A stretch of DNA of 64,000 nucleotides, taken from positions 7,812,001 through 7,876,000 of the forward strand of contig NZ_CP136624.1 in NCBI RefSeq assembly GCF_032917945.1, in the 5' to 3' direction. The stretch comes from Bradyrhizobium sp. sBnM-33. GTDB taxonomy: Bacteria; Pseudomonadota; Alphaproteobacteria; Rhizobiales; Xanthobacteraceae. Shown here piece after piece: positions 1 to 8,909 of the stretch. The notes under the pieces are model-generated. The model ran no database searches and was not told where the DNA came from. It saw only the letters and a list, made by a program, of their open reading frames with translations. Position 1 is the first letter of the stretch. Each line of letters opens with the position of its first letter. The translations under genes and the position numbers were made by a program.

Positions 1-582
1 TTGCGCGGCCTGCACTTCCCGATAATCGAAGTCGAGCAATGCGCCCTCCTCGTCGATCGCCGACGCCCCGATGATGGCGTAATCGACCTTGAACTGGCCG
101 ATCAGGCTGATCGCGGTCGAGCCGATCACGGCGCCGTCGGCGCGGCGCACGGCTCCTCCAGCCACGATCACCTCGATGCGCGGATGCCGGTACAACAGCA
201 TCGCGACATTGAGATTGTTGGTGATGACCAGCAAATCTTCATGCGAGGTCAGCGCGCTCGCGACTTCTTCGGTCGTGGTACCGATGTTGATGAACAGCGA
301 GCAGCCGTTCGGAATCCGCGACGCCGCGGCGATGCCGATCGCCCGCTTCTCCTCCGCCGCCACGAAGCGCCGCGCCTCGTAGGCGAGGTTTTCCACGCCG
401 GAGGCGATGATGGCGCCGCCATGGATGCGGGTCAGCGAGCGCTGATCGCAGAGGTCATTGAGATCCTTGCGGATGGTCTGCGCCGAAACCTCGAACCGCT
501 TGGCGAGGTCTTCCACCATCACCCGACCAAACGCGCGGGCGATGTTGAGGATTTCAGTCTGACGGTGGGACAGTCCGGCCAC
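1..582 (-). CDS. DeoR/GlpR-family transcriptional regulator (3' end cut by window edge)
   Basis: Cytoplasmic repressor-type regulator, usually sensing a phosphorylated sugar intermediate. Translation from a GTG at 582 gives an N-terminal DeoR winged helix (residues about 4-55, with LSHRQTEILN followed by AQTIRKDLNDL-like recognition-helix residues and a LTRIHGGA wing). It then enters the DeoR sensor domain, with the conserved (I/V)FINIGTTTE phosphate-binding segment around residue 95. The start is fixed by an AGGGAG ribosome site 6 bases upstream, and no upstream in-frame ATG exists. 194 codons are present and the frame runs off the left edge, so roughly the last 60 residues are missing. It is divergent from the NTF2-like gene at 811. 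The ligand cannot be told from this part. Confidence 0.85.
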   Translation of the reverse strand, partial: MAGLSHRQTEILNIARAFGRVMVEDLAKRFEVSAQTIRKDLNDLCDQRSLTRIHGGAIIASGVENLAYEARRFVAAEEKRAIGIAAASRIPNGCSLFINIGTTTEEVASALTSHEDLLVITNNLNVAMLLYRHPRIEVIVAGGAVRRADGAVIGSTAISLIGQFKVDYAIIGASAIDEEGALLDFDYREVQAAQ

Positions 583-810
583 GGCTGGCTCCCTCGCGAT
601 ATGGACTTGGGGCACAAAGTTGCCGTTATGGTGCGGCTGATTGGGGTCGCGGTCAACGAGGTAGATAGGCTGCGGAGGCGTTTGGCAGAGCGAAACAACG
701 AACCTGGTTAGGGCCCCGAAGCCATGCGAGCCACGTCATGCGCGACCGCTCGACAAAGCAATTTGTGGCTGCAACACTACTATCACAACTAAAAACGAAT
801 GGAGGAAACC

Positions 811-1257
811 ATGAACATCGATCGCCGTCAGCTCGCTTTGCCTGTACTCGCACTGGGTCTCATGGGCGTGGTCCCCGCTTTTGCCGGCGCGGACGAGGAT
901 GCCATCGCGAAGAATGTCGAAGCCTTCCGTGCAGCGCAGGCGGTCGGCGATGCCGAAGGGATCGCCCCGCTCTGCGCGGAAGAACTCAGCTACAGCCACT
1001 CCAGCGGAGCTGTCGACGATAAGGCGGCCCTGCTGGCGGGCGTCAAGAATGCGAAATACAAATGGACCTCGCTTGAATACAAGAACCCCACCATCCGTGT
1101 CGTCGGCCCGGCCGCCATCGTGCGCTTCAATTTTGTTGGCGAGCAGGAATTTGCGGCCGACGGCAAAAAGGTTCCGCAGAACCTGCACGTCCTGATGAAC
1201 TGGCAGAAACAGGGTTCGGACTGGAAGCTGCTGTCGCGGTCGGCCACCAAGCTCTGA
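811..1257 (+). CDS. Exported NTF2-like / DUF4440 protein
   Basis: A 148-residue protein with an export signal (a DRRQLALPVLALG segment with twin arginines, then hydrophobic residues to an AFA cleavage site near residue 26). A compact SnoaL/NTF2-like alpha+beta barrel follows, of the DUF4440 type. The double arginine suggests Tat, but the motif is not a full SRRxFLK. The ATG at 811 is chosen over an in-frame ATG at 799 because GGAGGA lies between them at proper spacing. DUF4440 proteins are periplasmic or secreted small-ligand binders or ketosteroid-isomerase-like enzymes of mostly unknown substrate. Nothing nearby reveals the ligand. Confidence 0.8.
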   Translation: MNIDRRQLALPVLALGLMGVVPAFAGADEDAIAKNVEAFRAAQAVGDAEGIAPLCAEELSYSHSSGAVDDKAALLAGVKNAKYKWTSLEYKNPTIRVVGPAAIVRFNFVGEQEFAADGKKVPQNLHVLMNWQKQGSDWKLLSRSATKL

Positions 1258-1281
1258 CCGCCGGAAGACCGGCGCTGGCGG

Positions 1282-1470
1282 TTACGCCGCCAGCGTCATC
1301 CCGCTGACGAGACGGTAGGCTGCACGCTCGGCCTCGCGCGCGTTGCGAAATATCTGTCCTTCCAGCCGGTTGAAACGATGCGAGGCGGCGAAGAACCGAT
1401 AGCCGCCGGGAGCGCGCACGATGATCCCTGCCGGCTGCGAGCCGACTTCGATGATGTAGGTATCCGACAT
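1282..1470 (-). CDS. Small conserved-type hypothetical protein (62 aa)
   Basis: A 62-residue reading frame starting MSDTYIIEVGSQPAG. It has alternating strands and one amphipathic helix (RNAREAERAAYRL), without signal or membrane segment. Purine-rich AGG/GGG precedes the ATG at 1470. It lies between, and on the strand opposite to, two plus-strand exported proteins. Codon choice is GC-rich like its neighbours, which supports a real gene. I do not recognise a named family. Confidence 0.6.
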   Translation of the reverse strand: MSDTYIIEVGSQPAGIIVRAPGGYRFFAASHRFNRLEGQIFRNAREAERAAYRLVSGMTLAA

Positions 1471-1611
1471 GGCCCAGCCTCAGATTTATTCCGGGCCTAC
1501 AACGGGTTGCACCTGCAATTGTTCCTGCTGCCACCATTGCGCCGCGGGGCTGAGCTGTGCCAAAGCTGGTCCCGGAACAAAGCGAATCGTCCAAATGGCC
1601 GGAGAACTGAC

Positions 1612-2046
1612 ATGATGCCGAAATTCGCGCTCTCGATGCTGGTTGCCCTTGCGGCTTGCGCACCGCTCCAGGAGGCTGCGGCGCAGGAAAGCACGCTCGG
1701 CGGGGCGCTGTTCGGCGGCGCGGCGGGCGCCATCGTCGGCGGCGCGCTCGGCGGCGGCCGCGGTGCGGCGGTTGGCGCGATCGTCGGGGCGACCACGGGT
1801 GCTGCGATCGGCGCCCAGGGCGAGCCGCGGCCCGGCGGCTATCGCTGGTATCAGGGCGGTTGCTACATGGAACAGCCTGACGGCTGGGTCGCAGTTTCGC
1901 CGCGCTATTGCGGCGTCCAGGCGCAATACGCACCGCCGCCGCCCCGGTATTACGACGATACACCGCGCTGCATGCGCTCGCAGACTTATGACCCGCGCCG
2001 CGGCACCTTCATCGGCCGTGACGGCTATGAGCGTCCCTGCCCGTAA
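1612..2046 (+). CDS. Glycine-zipper / BA14K-type envelope protein
   Basis: 144 residues. An N-terminal lipoprotein-like or Sec signal (LVALAACAPLQEAAAQ) is followed by a glycine-zipper segment (about residues 30-65, repeated GGAxGAxxGG steps) of the kind that packs in membranes. A Pro/Tyr-rich linker follows, then a C-terminal BA14K-like motif (C-x-x-x-x-x-YDPRRGTFIGRDGYERPC). BA14K modules in Brucella and rhizobia are lectin-like, immunoreactive surface proteins. The ATG at 1612 has a GGAG site about 8 bases upstream; an ATG at 1615 would also work. The cysteine after LAA could be a lipobox, but the context is short. Confidence 0.75.
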   Translation: MMPKFALSMLVALAACAPLQEAAAQESTLGGALFGGAAGAIVGGALGGGRGAAVGAIVGATTGAAIGAQGEPRPGGYRWYQGGCYMEQPDGWVAVSPRYCGVQAQYAPPPPRYYDDTPRCMRSQTYDPRRGTFIGRDGYERPCP

Positions 2047-2049
2047 TTG

Positions 2050-2478
2050 CTAGGTCTTGATAACGCCGTCCGGGCTAACCGGCTGCGGGCGGCCGTTATC
2101 GTCGATCGAGACGTAGGTGAAGTTGCCATCGGTCACTAGGATCTGTTGCAACTCCCTGCGGCGTACGACCCAGGCTTCGAGATGCACCGTGATCGAGGTG
2201 CGTCCGACCCGCACCAGATTGGCGTAGACTGAAACGAGGTCGCCGACATAGACGGCCTTGCGGAAATTCATGGCCTCGATCGCAACCGTCACCGTGCGCG
2301 ATTTCGCGATCTTGGAAGCGAACACGCCGCCGCCGATATCCATCTGGCTGAGCAGCCAGCCGCCGAAGATATCGCCATTGGCGTTGGTGTCGGCCGGCAT
2401 CGCCAACGTGCGAATGCAGAGATCGCCGCGCGTCTCGATCTCGGTCGCGACCGGCGCGTGCAGACGGGGTTCATTCAC
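2050..2478 (-). CDS. Acyl-CoA thioesterase, YciA/hotdog family
   Basis: A 142-residue single-hotdog thioesterase that cleaves acyl-CoA to free acid and CoA in the cytoplasm. The signature ADTNANGDIFGGWLLSQMD (about residues 29-47) carries the family's catalytic Asn-Gly-Asp region, and the EAMNFRKAV and VGRTS segments are typical of YciA. It starts with GTG at 2478, overlapping the TGA of the upstream fadJ-like gene by 4 bases (GTGA), so it is translationally coupled. Its place last in a beta-oxidation operon suggests it recycles CoA or relieves acyl-CoA build-up. Family call is firm; chain-length preference is unknown. Confidence 0.88.
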   Translation of the reverse strand: MNEPRLHAPVATEIETRGDLCIRTLAMPADTNANGDIFGGWLLSQMDIGGGVFASKIAKSRTVTVAIEAMNFRKAVYVGDLVSVYANLVRVGRTSITVHLEAWVVRRRELQQILVTDGNFTYVSIDDNGRPQPVSPDGVIKT

Positions 2479-4571
2479 TTGAAATTCTCCCAGCCGGCAT
2501 CCGGCGCAAATCTTCCGCCGAATTTTTCCGTGAGCGCCCGCAGCGTCGAGACCACGTTCTCAACCCCTCGGATTCGCGCATAGTTCAGAGGACCGCCGCG
2601 GAACGGCGCGTAGCCGGTGCCGAAGATGACGGCGCCGTCGACCACGTCGGCATCGTCGACGATGCCTTCGCGCAGGCAGGCGACGCAGACATTCGACATC
2701 GGCAGGATCAGCCGGTCGATCATTTCCCCAGATGGTTCCGATGTCGCGGGCAGGCCGGATGAGGTGTCGGCCTTGCCCTCCTTCCAGGTGTAAAAGCCCT
2801 TGCCCGACTTGCGGCCGAGTTCGCCTCTGGCGACCTTTTCCCGCAGCCAGGCCGGCGTCGGCGGCAGCATGTCGCCGAACTTCGAGCGCAGCATGTCGCC
2901 GACATCGAGACAGATATCCAGGCCGACCTGGTCGGCGAGTTCGATCGGACCCATCGGCATGCCGAACTTTTTCGCAGCGGCGTCGATGACAGTCTTGTCG
3001 ATCTTCTCGTCCAGCATCAGCATCGCTTCCAGCATGTAGGGCGTCAGCGCGCGGTTGACGAGGAAGCCGGGCGATGATTTCACCGGTAGCGGCAGCCGGT
3101 CGATGGCGCCGACGAAGGCGAGCGCTTCTTTCAGCAATTGCGCGTCGGTGCCGTCATGGCTGACGACTTCGACGAGTTGCAGCCGCGACACCGGGTTGAA
3201 GAAGTGTAGGCCGAGAAGCCGCTCGGGCTTTTGCAGCGTGGTGCGCAGGTCCTGCAGCGGAATGCTCGACGTGTTGGTCGCGAGGATCGCGCCCGGCTTC
3301 ATTTTCGGCTCGATCCCGGCATAGACCTTCTGCTTCAGCTCCAGTTTTTCCGGCACTGCCTCGATGATGAGATCGGCGTTGCGAACACCCTCGGCCTGCA
3401 TGTCCGGCATCAGCCGGTCCAACGCATCGCGCACGGCAGTCCGCTTGCGCAGGATCTTGCCGTAGAGATCGGCGGCGCGCTTGATCGCGCCTGCGATCGG
3501 CTCCGGCTTCATGTCGGCGAGCGTCACCCGCAAATCCTGGCCGGCGCACCAGGCGGCGATGTCGCCACCCATGGCGCCGGCGCCGATGACGTGAACATGC
3601 TCGATTCTATTGCCGGATCCCGCGAGCTTTTTCATCTGCTCGCGCAGGAAGAACACGCGGATCAGGTTCTGCGCGGTCGGCGTCACCATCAGTCGGGCGA
3701 AAGACGCTTTCTCCGCATTCAGCATCGCCCGCCGGTCGCCGCCGTGCTTTTCCCAGAGATCGATCAGCGCATAAGGCGCGGGATAATGCTCCTCCCGCGC
3801 CGCCTTGCCGGCCTCGCGGCGCATGCGCGAGGCGAGAAAGCCCTTGACCGGGCCGAGGCTGAGAACGGAGTTGAGAAGCCCGGGCTTCGCGCGCTTCAAC
3901 CGGCCGGACACCGCGTCCTTCACCGCATTGAGGACATGCCGCTCCTGCGACACGGCGTCGACCAGCCCGAGCGATTTTGCGCGGCGGGCATCGATGGTCT
4001 TGCCGGTCAGCATCAGCGGCATCGCCTGCATCGGATTGACGAGCTGCGTGAAGCGCACGGTGCCACCGAGACCGGGGTGCAGGCCGAGCATCACCTCGGG
4101 AAAGCCGAACCGCGCGTCCTCGATCGCAATTCGCATCTGGCAGGCCAGCGCCACCTCTAAGCCGCCGCCGAGGCAGAAGCCGTGAATCACGGCCACACTC
4201 GGAACGCGCAAGGCTTCGAGGCGGTCGATCACAGCATGCGCGCGACCGATCTCTGTCTCGACTGCCGCCACGTCGCTCGCGCCGCGAAAGGCGTTGACGT
4301 CGGCGCCGGCGATGAAGCCGGATTTTTTGGCGGAACGAATGACAAGGCCCGTGGGACGGCGGCTTTCCAGCTCTGCCAGCACCTTGTCCAATTCCTCGAT
4401 CAGATCGGCGGACAGTGTGTTAGCGCTGGTGCCTACGCGATCGAACAACAGCCAGGCGACGCCGTCGCCATCGCGGGTCAGTCGGAAATTCTTGTACGGG
4501 CTATCAGCGTCAGGTTTCGGCCCGAGCTCGAGCACGCGATCGCCGAGAACGTTCATGATCTGGCTATCCAT
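2475..4571 (-). CDS. fadJ: Fatty-acid oxidation multifunctional enzyme (enoyl-CoA hydratase / 3-hydroxyacyl-CoA dehydrogenase)
   Basis: A 698-residue alpha subunit of the beta-oxidation complex. The N-terminal crotonase domain (residues about 1-190) has the oxyanion-hole segment IAGADVNAF and the GLHPGLGGT region. A Rossmann dinucleotide fold begins near residue 325 (VIGAGAMGGDIA). The dehydrogenase catalytic stretch GLHFFNPVSRLQLVEVV follows, then two C-terminal dimerisation domains. It hydrates enoyl-CoA and oxidises the L-3-hydroxyacyl-CoA with NAD. The ATG at 4571 lies 2 bases after the stop of the thiolase, so it is in one transcript with fadE-fadI. Length fits FadB/FadJ (about 700); which of the two names applies cannot be settled from sequence alone. 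Confidence 0.93.
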   Translation of the reverse strand: MDSQIMNVLGDRVLELGPKPDADSPYKNFRLTRDGDGVAWLLFDRVGTSANTLSADLIEELDKVLAELESRRPTGLVIRSAKKSGFIAGADVNAFRGASDVAAVETEIGRAHAVIDRLEALRVPSVAVIHGFCLGGGLEVALACQMRIAIEDARFGFPEVMLGLHPGLGGTVRFTQLVNPMQAMPLMLTGKTIDARRAKSLGLVDAVSQERHVLNAVKDAVSGRLKRAKPGLLNSVLSLGPVKGFLASRMRREAGKAAREEHYPAPYALIDLWEKHGGDRRAMLNAEKASFARLMVTPTAQNLIRVFFLREQMKKLAGSGNRIEHVHVIGAGAMGGDIAAWCAGQDLRVTLADMKPEPIAGAIKRAADLYGKILRKRTAVRDALDRLMPDMQAEGVRNADLIIEAVPEKLELKQKVYAGIEPKMKPGAILATNTSSIPLQDLRTTLQKPERLLGLHFFNPVSRLQLVEVVSHDGTDAQLLKEALAFVGAIDRLPLPVKSSPGFLVNRALTPYMLEAMLMLDEKIDKTVIDAAAKKFGMPMGPIELADQVGLDICLDVGDMLRSKFGDMLPPTPAWLREKVARGELGRKSGKGFYTWKEGKADTSSGLPATSEPSGEMIDRLILPMSNVCVACLREGIVDDADVVDGAVIFGTGYAPFRGGPLNYARIRGVENVVSTLRALTEKFGGRFAPDAGWENFK

Positions 4572-4573
4572 GC

Positions 4574-5857
4574 TCACACCGTTTCTATCAACATCGCGCC
4601 GCCCTGCCCGCCGCCGATACATTCGGTGGCGATGCCGCGTCTGGTGCCCAATCGCTTCATCGCGTTCACCAAATGCAGCACGATGCGGTTGCCGCTGCAG
4701 CCGACGGGATGACCGAGGCTGATCGCGCCGCCGTCGACGTTCAGCTTGCTTTGGTCGAGTTCGCCGGCCGCGCCGTCGAGGCCGAGAATCTCCTTGCAGA
4801 ACTTTTCGTCGTTCCAGGCGGCGAGACAGCCCAGCACCTGGGTCGCAAACGCCTCGTTCAGTTCCCAGGTCTCGATATCGGAAAGCGTCAGCTCGTTGCG
4901 CTTGAGAAGCTCTGTCGCCGACAGCACCGGCCCTAGCCCCATGATGCCAGGGTCGAGCGCCGACCAATGGCTGTCAAGGATGACCGCCTTCGGCGCCAGG
5001 CCGTGTTTGGCCACAGCCTCTTCGGACGCCAGGATCACCCAGGACGCGCCGTCGGTGATCTGCGAGGAATTGCCGGCAGTGACCTTGCCCCAGGGACGCT
5101 CGAATACCGGCTTCAGTTTTGCCAACGACTCCGGCGTTGAGTCGGGCCGCACACCGTCGTCATGATCGTAGAACTTTCCGTCGCGCGCGAATGCGGTCTC
5201 TACTTCGTCTGTGAGCCAGCCCTGCGATTGCGCCTTTGCCAGCCGCTTGTGGCTTTCAGCAGCATAGGCATCAGATTGCGCGCGGGTGATGCCGAAGAGA
5301 TGCCCGACCACTTCGGCGGTCTGACCCATATTGAGTTCGGTGATGGGATCGGTCAGCCCGCGCTCCAGCCCTATGATCGGCTTGAAATAACCGGGCTTTA
5401 CCTTCAGCGCCGCCATGATCTTGGCGCCGATGCCTTTGGCGCCGGCAAGACCAGCAAACCAGCGCACGCCCTGTTGCGGCCACACCAGCGGCGCATGGCT
5501 CAGCGCTTCGGCGCCGCCTGCCAGGATCAGGTCGGAGACGCCTTCGCGGATGTAACGATAACCCGTGTCGATCGATTGCATGCCGGAGCCGCAATTGATC
5601 TGCACGGTAAAGGCGACCATCTTCTCGCCCATGCCGAGCCGCAGCGCGGCGACACGGGCCGGATTCATCTCGTCGGCGATGACGTTAACGCAGCCGAGAA
5701 TGACCTGATCGAACGCCGATGGCGCAAAGGGTTGCCGCGCCAACAGCGGCCGCCCGCATTGAACGGCGAGATCAACCGGCGTGAAGGGTCCCGGGCCGGA
5801 GCGCGCTTTCAGGAACGGCGTCCGGCTGCCGTCGACGATAAAGACCGGTCGCGCCAT
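4574..5857 (-). CDS. fadI: Acetyl-CoA C-acyltransferase (thiolase, FadI/FadA type)
   Basis: A 427-residue thiolase that cleaves 3-ketoacyl-CoA with CoA to acetyl-CoA and a shortened acyl-CoA. The nucleophilic Cys lies in INCGSGMQS (about residue 89). The His and second Cys of the active site lie in GGAISLGHPVGCSG and ATECIGGGQGGAM near the C-terminus. The start ATG shares one base with the fadE stop (TGATG). It sits between the acyl-CoA dehydrogenase and the hydratase/dehydrogenase, so the operon encodes the full beta-oxidation spiral. Length is closer to FadI (about 436) than FadA (about 387). Confidence 0.93.
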   Translation of the reverse strand: MARPVFIVDGSRTPFLKARSGPGPFTPVDLAVQCGRPLLARQPFAPSAFDQVILGCVNVIADEMNPARVAALRLGMGEKMVAFTVQINCGSGMQSIDTGYRYIREGVSDLILAGGAEALSHAPLVWPQQGVRWFAGLAGAKGIGAKIMAALKVKPGYFKPIIGLERGLTDPITELNMGQTAEVVGHLFGITRAQSDAYAAESHKRLAKAQSQGWLTDEVETAFARDGKFYDHDDGVRPDSTPESLAKLKPVFERPWGKVTAGNSSQITDGASWVILASEEAVAKHGLAPKAVILDSHWSALDPGIMGLGPVLSATELLKRNELTLSDIETWELNEAFATQVLGCLAAWNDEKFCKEILGLDGAAGELDQSKLNVDGGAISLGHPVGCSGNRIVLHLVNAMKRLGTRRGIATECIGGGQGGAMLIETV

Positions 5858-8124
5858 CAGCTTGCCGCCCTCTGTTCACCCAGTTCCTGGAAGAACTGAT
5901 GCACGTCGGCGCCCTTCCTGTAAATCGGCGACAACGCCTCGGGGGCGAAATCATCGACCTCAATCACCTTGGCAACGGCTTCATGTGCAGCCTGCAACTT
6001 CTCGCCCTGGGCCTGGGTGATGACACCCTTCTTCACCGCCTCCTTCCAGTCATGCAGCCGCGCGGCGCGCATCTGCTTTGCGACGTCGTCCGCAGCCGCC
6101 ACCAGCCGGAACGCCTTCTCCAGCCGCGCGATGCCGCCGTCATCATCGACTGCTGACAGATCGGAGGTGAGCCGTTCCCGCGCCGCCGACGGCTCCAGCA
6201 CGAGCTGCGCGCATTGATGCACGACGCGGTCAGACGGGCCGAGCACGCGCGCACCGAACGGCTGGATCAGGAATTTCAGGATCACAGCGACAAACCGGTT
6301 CGGCAGATTGGCCAGGATTTCCGCAAAGCGGTTCTCGATGGTCTTCAAGCCGCTCGCCATGCACCATTCGAGCGCCGCGAAATCTTCGCGCTGGCGTCCC
6401 TCGTCATGCCAGCGTTTCAGCGCGGCGGATAGCAGATAGAGTTCGGACAGAATGTCGCCGAACCGGGCCGAGAGCATTTCCTTGCGTTTGAGCGCGCCGC
6501 CAAGCGTCAACAGCGCCATGTCGGCGCACAGTGCGAATGCCGAGGAATAGCGCGAGAGCTGGCGATAGAATCGCGTTGCCTCGCCGGCATCGGGCGCCGG
6601 CGCAAACAGGCCGAAGGTCCAGCACCTAGCCCAGGCGCGGAACATGGTCTTGAAGCTGTGGCCGACATGGCTCCAGAACGCCTTGTCGAAGGCTTCCAAG
6701 CCCTTGGCACGGTCGGCTTCACCCAGCGCATTCATTTCCTCGAGCAGGAATGGATGAGCGCGGATCGCGCCTTGGCCAAACACGATGAGATTTCGCGTGA
6801 GGATATTGGCGCCTTCAACCGTGATGCCGACCGGCACCGCGCGATAGAGGCTGCCCATGTAGTTCTGCGGTCCGTCGATCACGGCCTTGCCGCCATGGAT
6901 GTCCATCGCGTCGTCGATCACGATCCGCATCCGCTCGGTGGCGTGCAGCTTCATGATGCCGGAGATGACGGCGGGATGATGCCCCTGGTTGAGGGCGGCG
7001 CAGGTCAGCCGCCGCGCGGCATCGAGCAGATAGGCGGTGCCGGCGATGCGCGCGAGCGGCTCCTCGATACCTTCGAACTTGCCGATGGAGATACCGAACT
7101 GCTCGCGAATGCGGGCATAGGCACCGGTCGTGCGTGCGGCATACGCCGCCCCCGCAGCCGACAGCGACGGCAGCGAGATGCCGCGGCCGGCGGCCAGCGC
7201 CGTCATCAGCATCTTCCAGCCCTGGCCCAGCCGCTCCTGCCCGCCGATGATGTAGTCCATCGGAATGAACACGTCGCGACCCCAGTTCGGGCCGTTCTGA
7301 AACACCTGCATCGCCGGCAGATGGCGACGGCCGATCTCGACGCCCGGCAGATGGGTCGGGATCAGGGCGACGGTAATTCCGAGTTCTTCCTGCTGGCCCA
7401 CGAGATGATCGGGATCATAGGCCTTGAAGGCGAGACCAAGCAGCGTCGCGACGGGACCGAGCGTGATGTAGCGCTTGTGCCAGTTCAGCCGCAGGCCGAT
7501 GACTTCCCGGCCCTCGAAACTGCCCTTGCAGATGACGCCGGTGTCAACCATCGAGGCCGCGTCCGAGCCGGCTTCAGGGCTGGTCAGGCCGAAGCAAGGA
7601 ATGTCGGCGCCTTCGGCGAGCCGCGGCAGCCATCTATCCTGCTGCTCCTTGGTGCCGAAGCGCATCAACAGTTCGCCCGGGCCGAGCGAATTCGGTACCA
7701 TCACGGTGACGGCGGCGGTCAGTGAGCGCGATGAAAGCTTTCGCACCACTTCCGAATGCGCATAGGGCGAAAAGCCGAGCCCGCCAAATTCCTTCGGAAT
7801 GATCATGCCGAAGAATTTGTGGCGCTTGATGAAGGACCACACCTCCGGCGGAAGATCGCGCCATTCCCAGTTGATCTTCCACTCGTCGAGCATGGCGCAA
7901 AGCTCGTCGACGGGGCCGTTGAGAAAGGCCTTTTCTTCTTCAGTCAGCGTCGCCGGCGCGACAGCCAACAATTTCGACCAGTCGGGATTGCCGGCGAAGA
8001 GATCGGCGTCCCACCAGACGTCGCCCGCCTCCAGCGCCTCGCGCTCGGTGTCGGACATCGTGGGCATTGCACCACGCGCGAAAGCGAAGATCGGCTTGCT
8101 GATGAAATCGCGGCGGAAGCTCAT
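5857..8124 (-). CDS. fadE: Acyl-CoA dehydrogenase, FadE type
   Basis: A 755-residue flavoprotein catalysing the first beta-oxidation step. Residues about 50-450 form the ACAD fold (FAD/substrate segment IPCFGLTSPEAGSDA, later DIHGGKAVIDGPQN). The C-terminal third is the DUF1974 extension specific to FadE-like enzymes. E. coli FadE has an N-terminal membrane segment and is about 814 residues; here the N-terminus is hydrophilic, so it may be soluble. The ATG at 8124 is preceded by GAGGAGG at 5-base spacing, better than an in-frame start 9 codons upstream. First gene of the fadE-fadI-fadJ-thioesterase operon. Confidence 0.92.
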   Translation of the reverse strand: MSFRRDFISKPIFAFARGAMPTMSDTEREALEAGDVWWDADLFAGNPDWSKLLAVAPATLTEEEKAFLNGPVDELCAMLDEWKINWEWRDLPPEVWSFIKRHKFFGMIIPKEFGGLGFSPYAHSEVVRKLSSRSLTAAVTVMVPNSLGPGELLMRFGTKEQQDRWLPRLAEGADIPCFGLTSPEAGSDAASMVDTGVICKGSFEGREVIGLRLNWHKRYITLGPVATLLGLAFKAYDPDHLVGQQEELGITVALIPTHLPGVEIGRRHLPAMQVFQNGPNWGRDVFIPMDYIIGGQERLGQGWKMLMTALAAGRGISLPSLSAAGAAYAARTTGAYARIREQFGISIGKFEGIEEPLARIAGTAYLLDAARRLTCAALNQGHHPAVISGIMKLHATERMRIVIDDAMDIHGGKAVIDGPQNYMGSLYRAVPVGITVEGANILTRNLIVFGQGAIRAHPFLLEEMNALGEADRAKGLEAFDKAFWSHVGHSFKTMFRAWARCWTFGLFAPAPDAGEATRFYRQLSRYSSAFALCADMALLTLGGALKRKEMLSARFGDILSELYLLSAALKRWHDEGRQREDFAALEWCMASGLKTIENRFAEILANLPNRFVAVILKFLIQPFGARVLGPSDRVVHQCAQLVLEPSAARERLTSDLSAVDDDGGIARLEKAFRLVAAADDVAKQMRAARLHDWKEAVKKGVITQAQGEKLQAAHEAVAKVIEVDDFAPEALSPIYRKGADVHQFFQELGEQRAAS

Positions 8125-8380
8125 GGCGACCTCCTCATGATCGGGGCGCAACGCCGCGCCTCACCTATGCCAAACATGGGTTCATCCTAGCTGAAATGCA
8201 CGGGTTTCGGGGACGCTTCGCATCGGGAATGAAGCGAAATTGATAAACTTGGAGATAACGGCGAAGGCCCGGGCCCGTTCCCAGAGCGCGGGCATTGTCC
8301 GGCATTTGGCGGCCGGCAATGTTGCCGGATGGATGCCGCTCGGGAGTGCCCACCGGTCTCAACCGCGGGCATGCCCGGCG

Positions 8381-8647
8381 TCATGAATCACGCTTGTTGC
8401 GGCGGCGCTCATTGGGGACGAACACGGCAAACACTTCCCTGACGCGAACCGCAGGCGTGACATCGCGGGTAAAGCGAAGCTCCGCGGTCGCTCGGGTTTC
8501 TGCCGCGCGAGGCGCGTAAAGCGCGCTCCCGTACAGCGAACCATCGAAGCGCAAATTGCTTTCGTCGTCGGTGAGATAGGCGTTTGAAACAAACAACAAT
8601 ACGAGTAACGCCGATCCGACGTAGGTAAAATACTTGAAAACAGGCAT
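8381..8647 (-). CDS. Small hypothetical protein with one N-terminal membrane helix (88 aa)
   Basis: An 88-residue protein beginning MPVFKYFTYVGSALLVLLFVSNAYL, an uncleaved signal anchor. A short basic extracytoplasmic tail (FTRDVTPAVRVREVF) follows. A GGGAGG site precedes the ATG at 8647, at a slightly long spacing. It stands alone upstream of the fad operon on the same strand, with over 250 bp between. The family is not one I can name. The membrane-anchor reading is seen in the sequence; function is unknown. Confidence 0.65.
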   Translation of the reverse strand: MPVFKYFTYVGSALLVLLFVSNAYLTDDESNLRFDGSLYGSALYAPRAAETRATAELRFTRDVTPAVRVREVFAVFVPNERRRNKRDS

Positions 8648-8784
8648 TGGTGGACGAGCCTCCCTTCTGGCGAAGAAGGGTGGACCGTTCGCAATAAACG
8701 CTGAGTTTAAGTGTGCCCAACTTTTGCCGCAGCGGTTGGCTGGACGTTGCCAATTTGCGACGAATTTTAATGAATCGCCGTTTC

Positions 8785-8890
8785 GTCATTCCAGGGCTCG
8801 CGAAGCGAGGGCCCGGAATCCCTTTAGCAGAAATCTCTGCGGCCCGATCGATTCCGGGCCTGCGCCCTCGCGGGCGCATCCCGGAATGAC
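8785..8890. repeat. Composite palindromic intergenic repeat
   Basis: A nested inverted-repeat element between two minus-strand genes. Outer arms are GTCATTCC (8785-8792) and GGAATGAC (8883-8890). Inner 10-bp arms are GCCCGGAATC (8811-8820) and GATTCCGGGC (8850-8859). Extra small hairpins are CTCGC-GAA-GCGAG (8797-8809) and GCGCCC-TCGC-GGGCGC (8862-8877). The transcript would fold into a branched structure. Similar GTCATTCC-bounded palindromes are dispersed in Bradyrhizobium genomes (recollection, not searched). Confidence 0.75.
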
Positions 8891-8909
8891 ATGAGAGAGG
8901 CGGAACGCG

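Noticed and set aside
1..711. Plus-strand 236-codon frame at the left end
   Set aside because: Exactly antisense to the DeoR-type gene, whose helix-turn-helix and ribosome site are clear.
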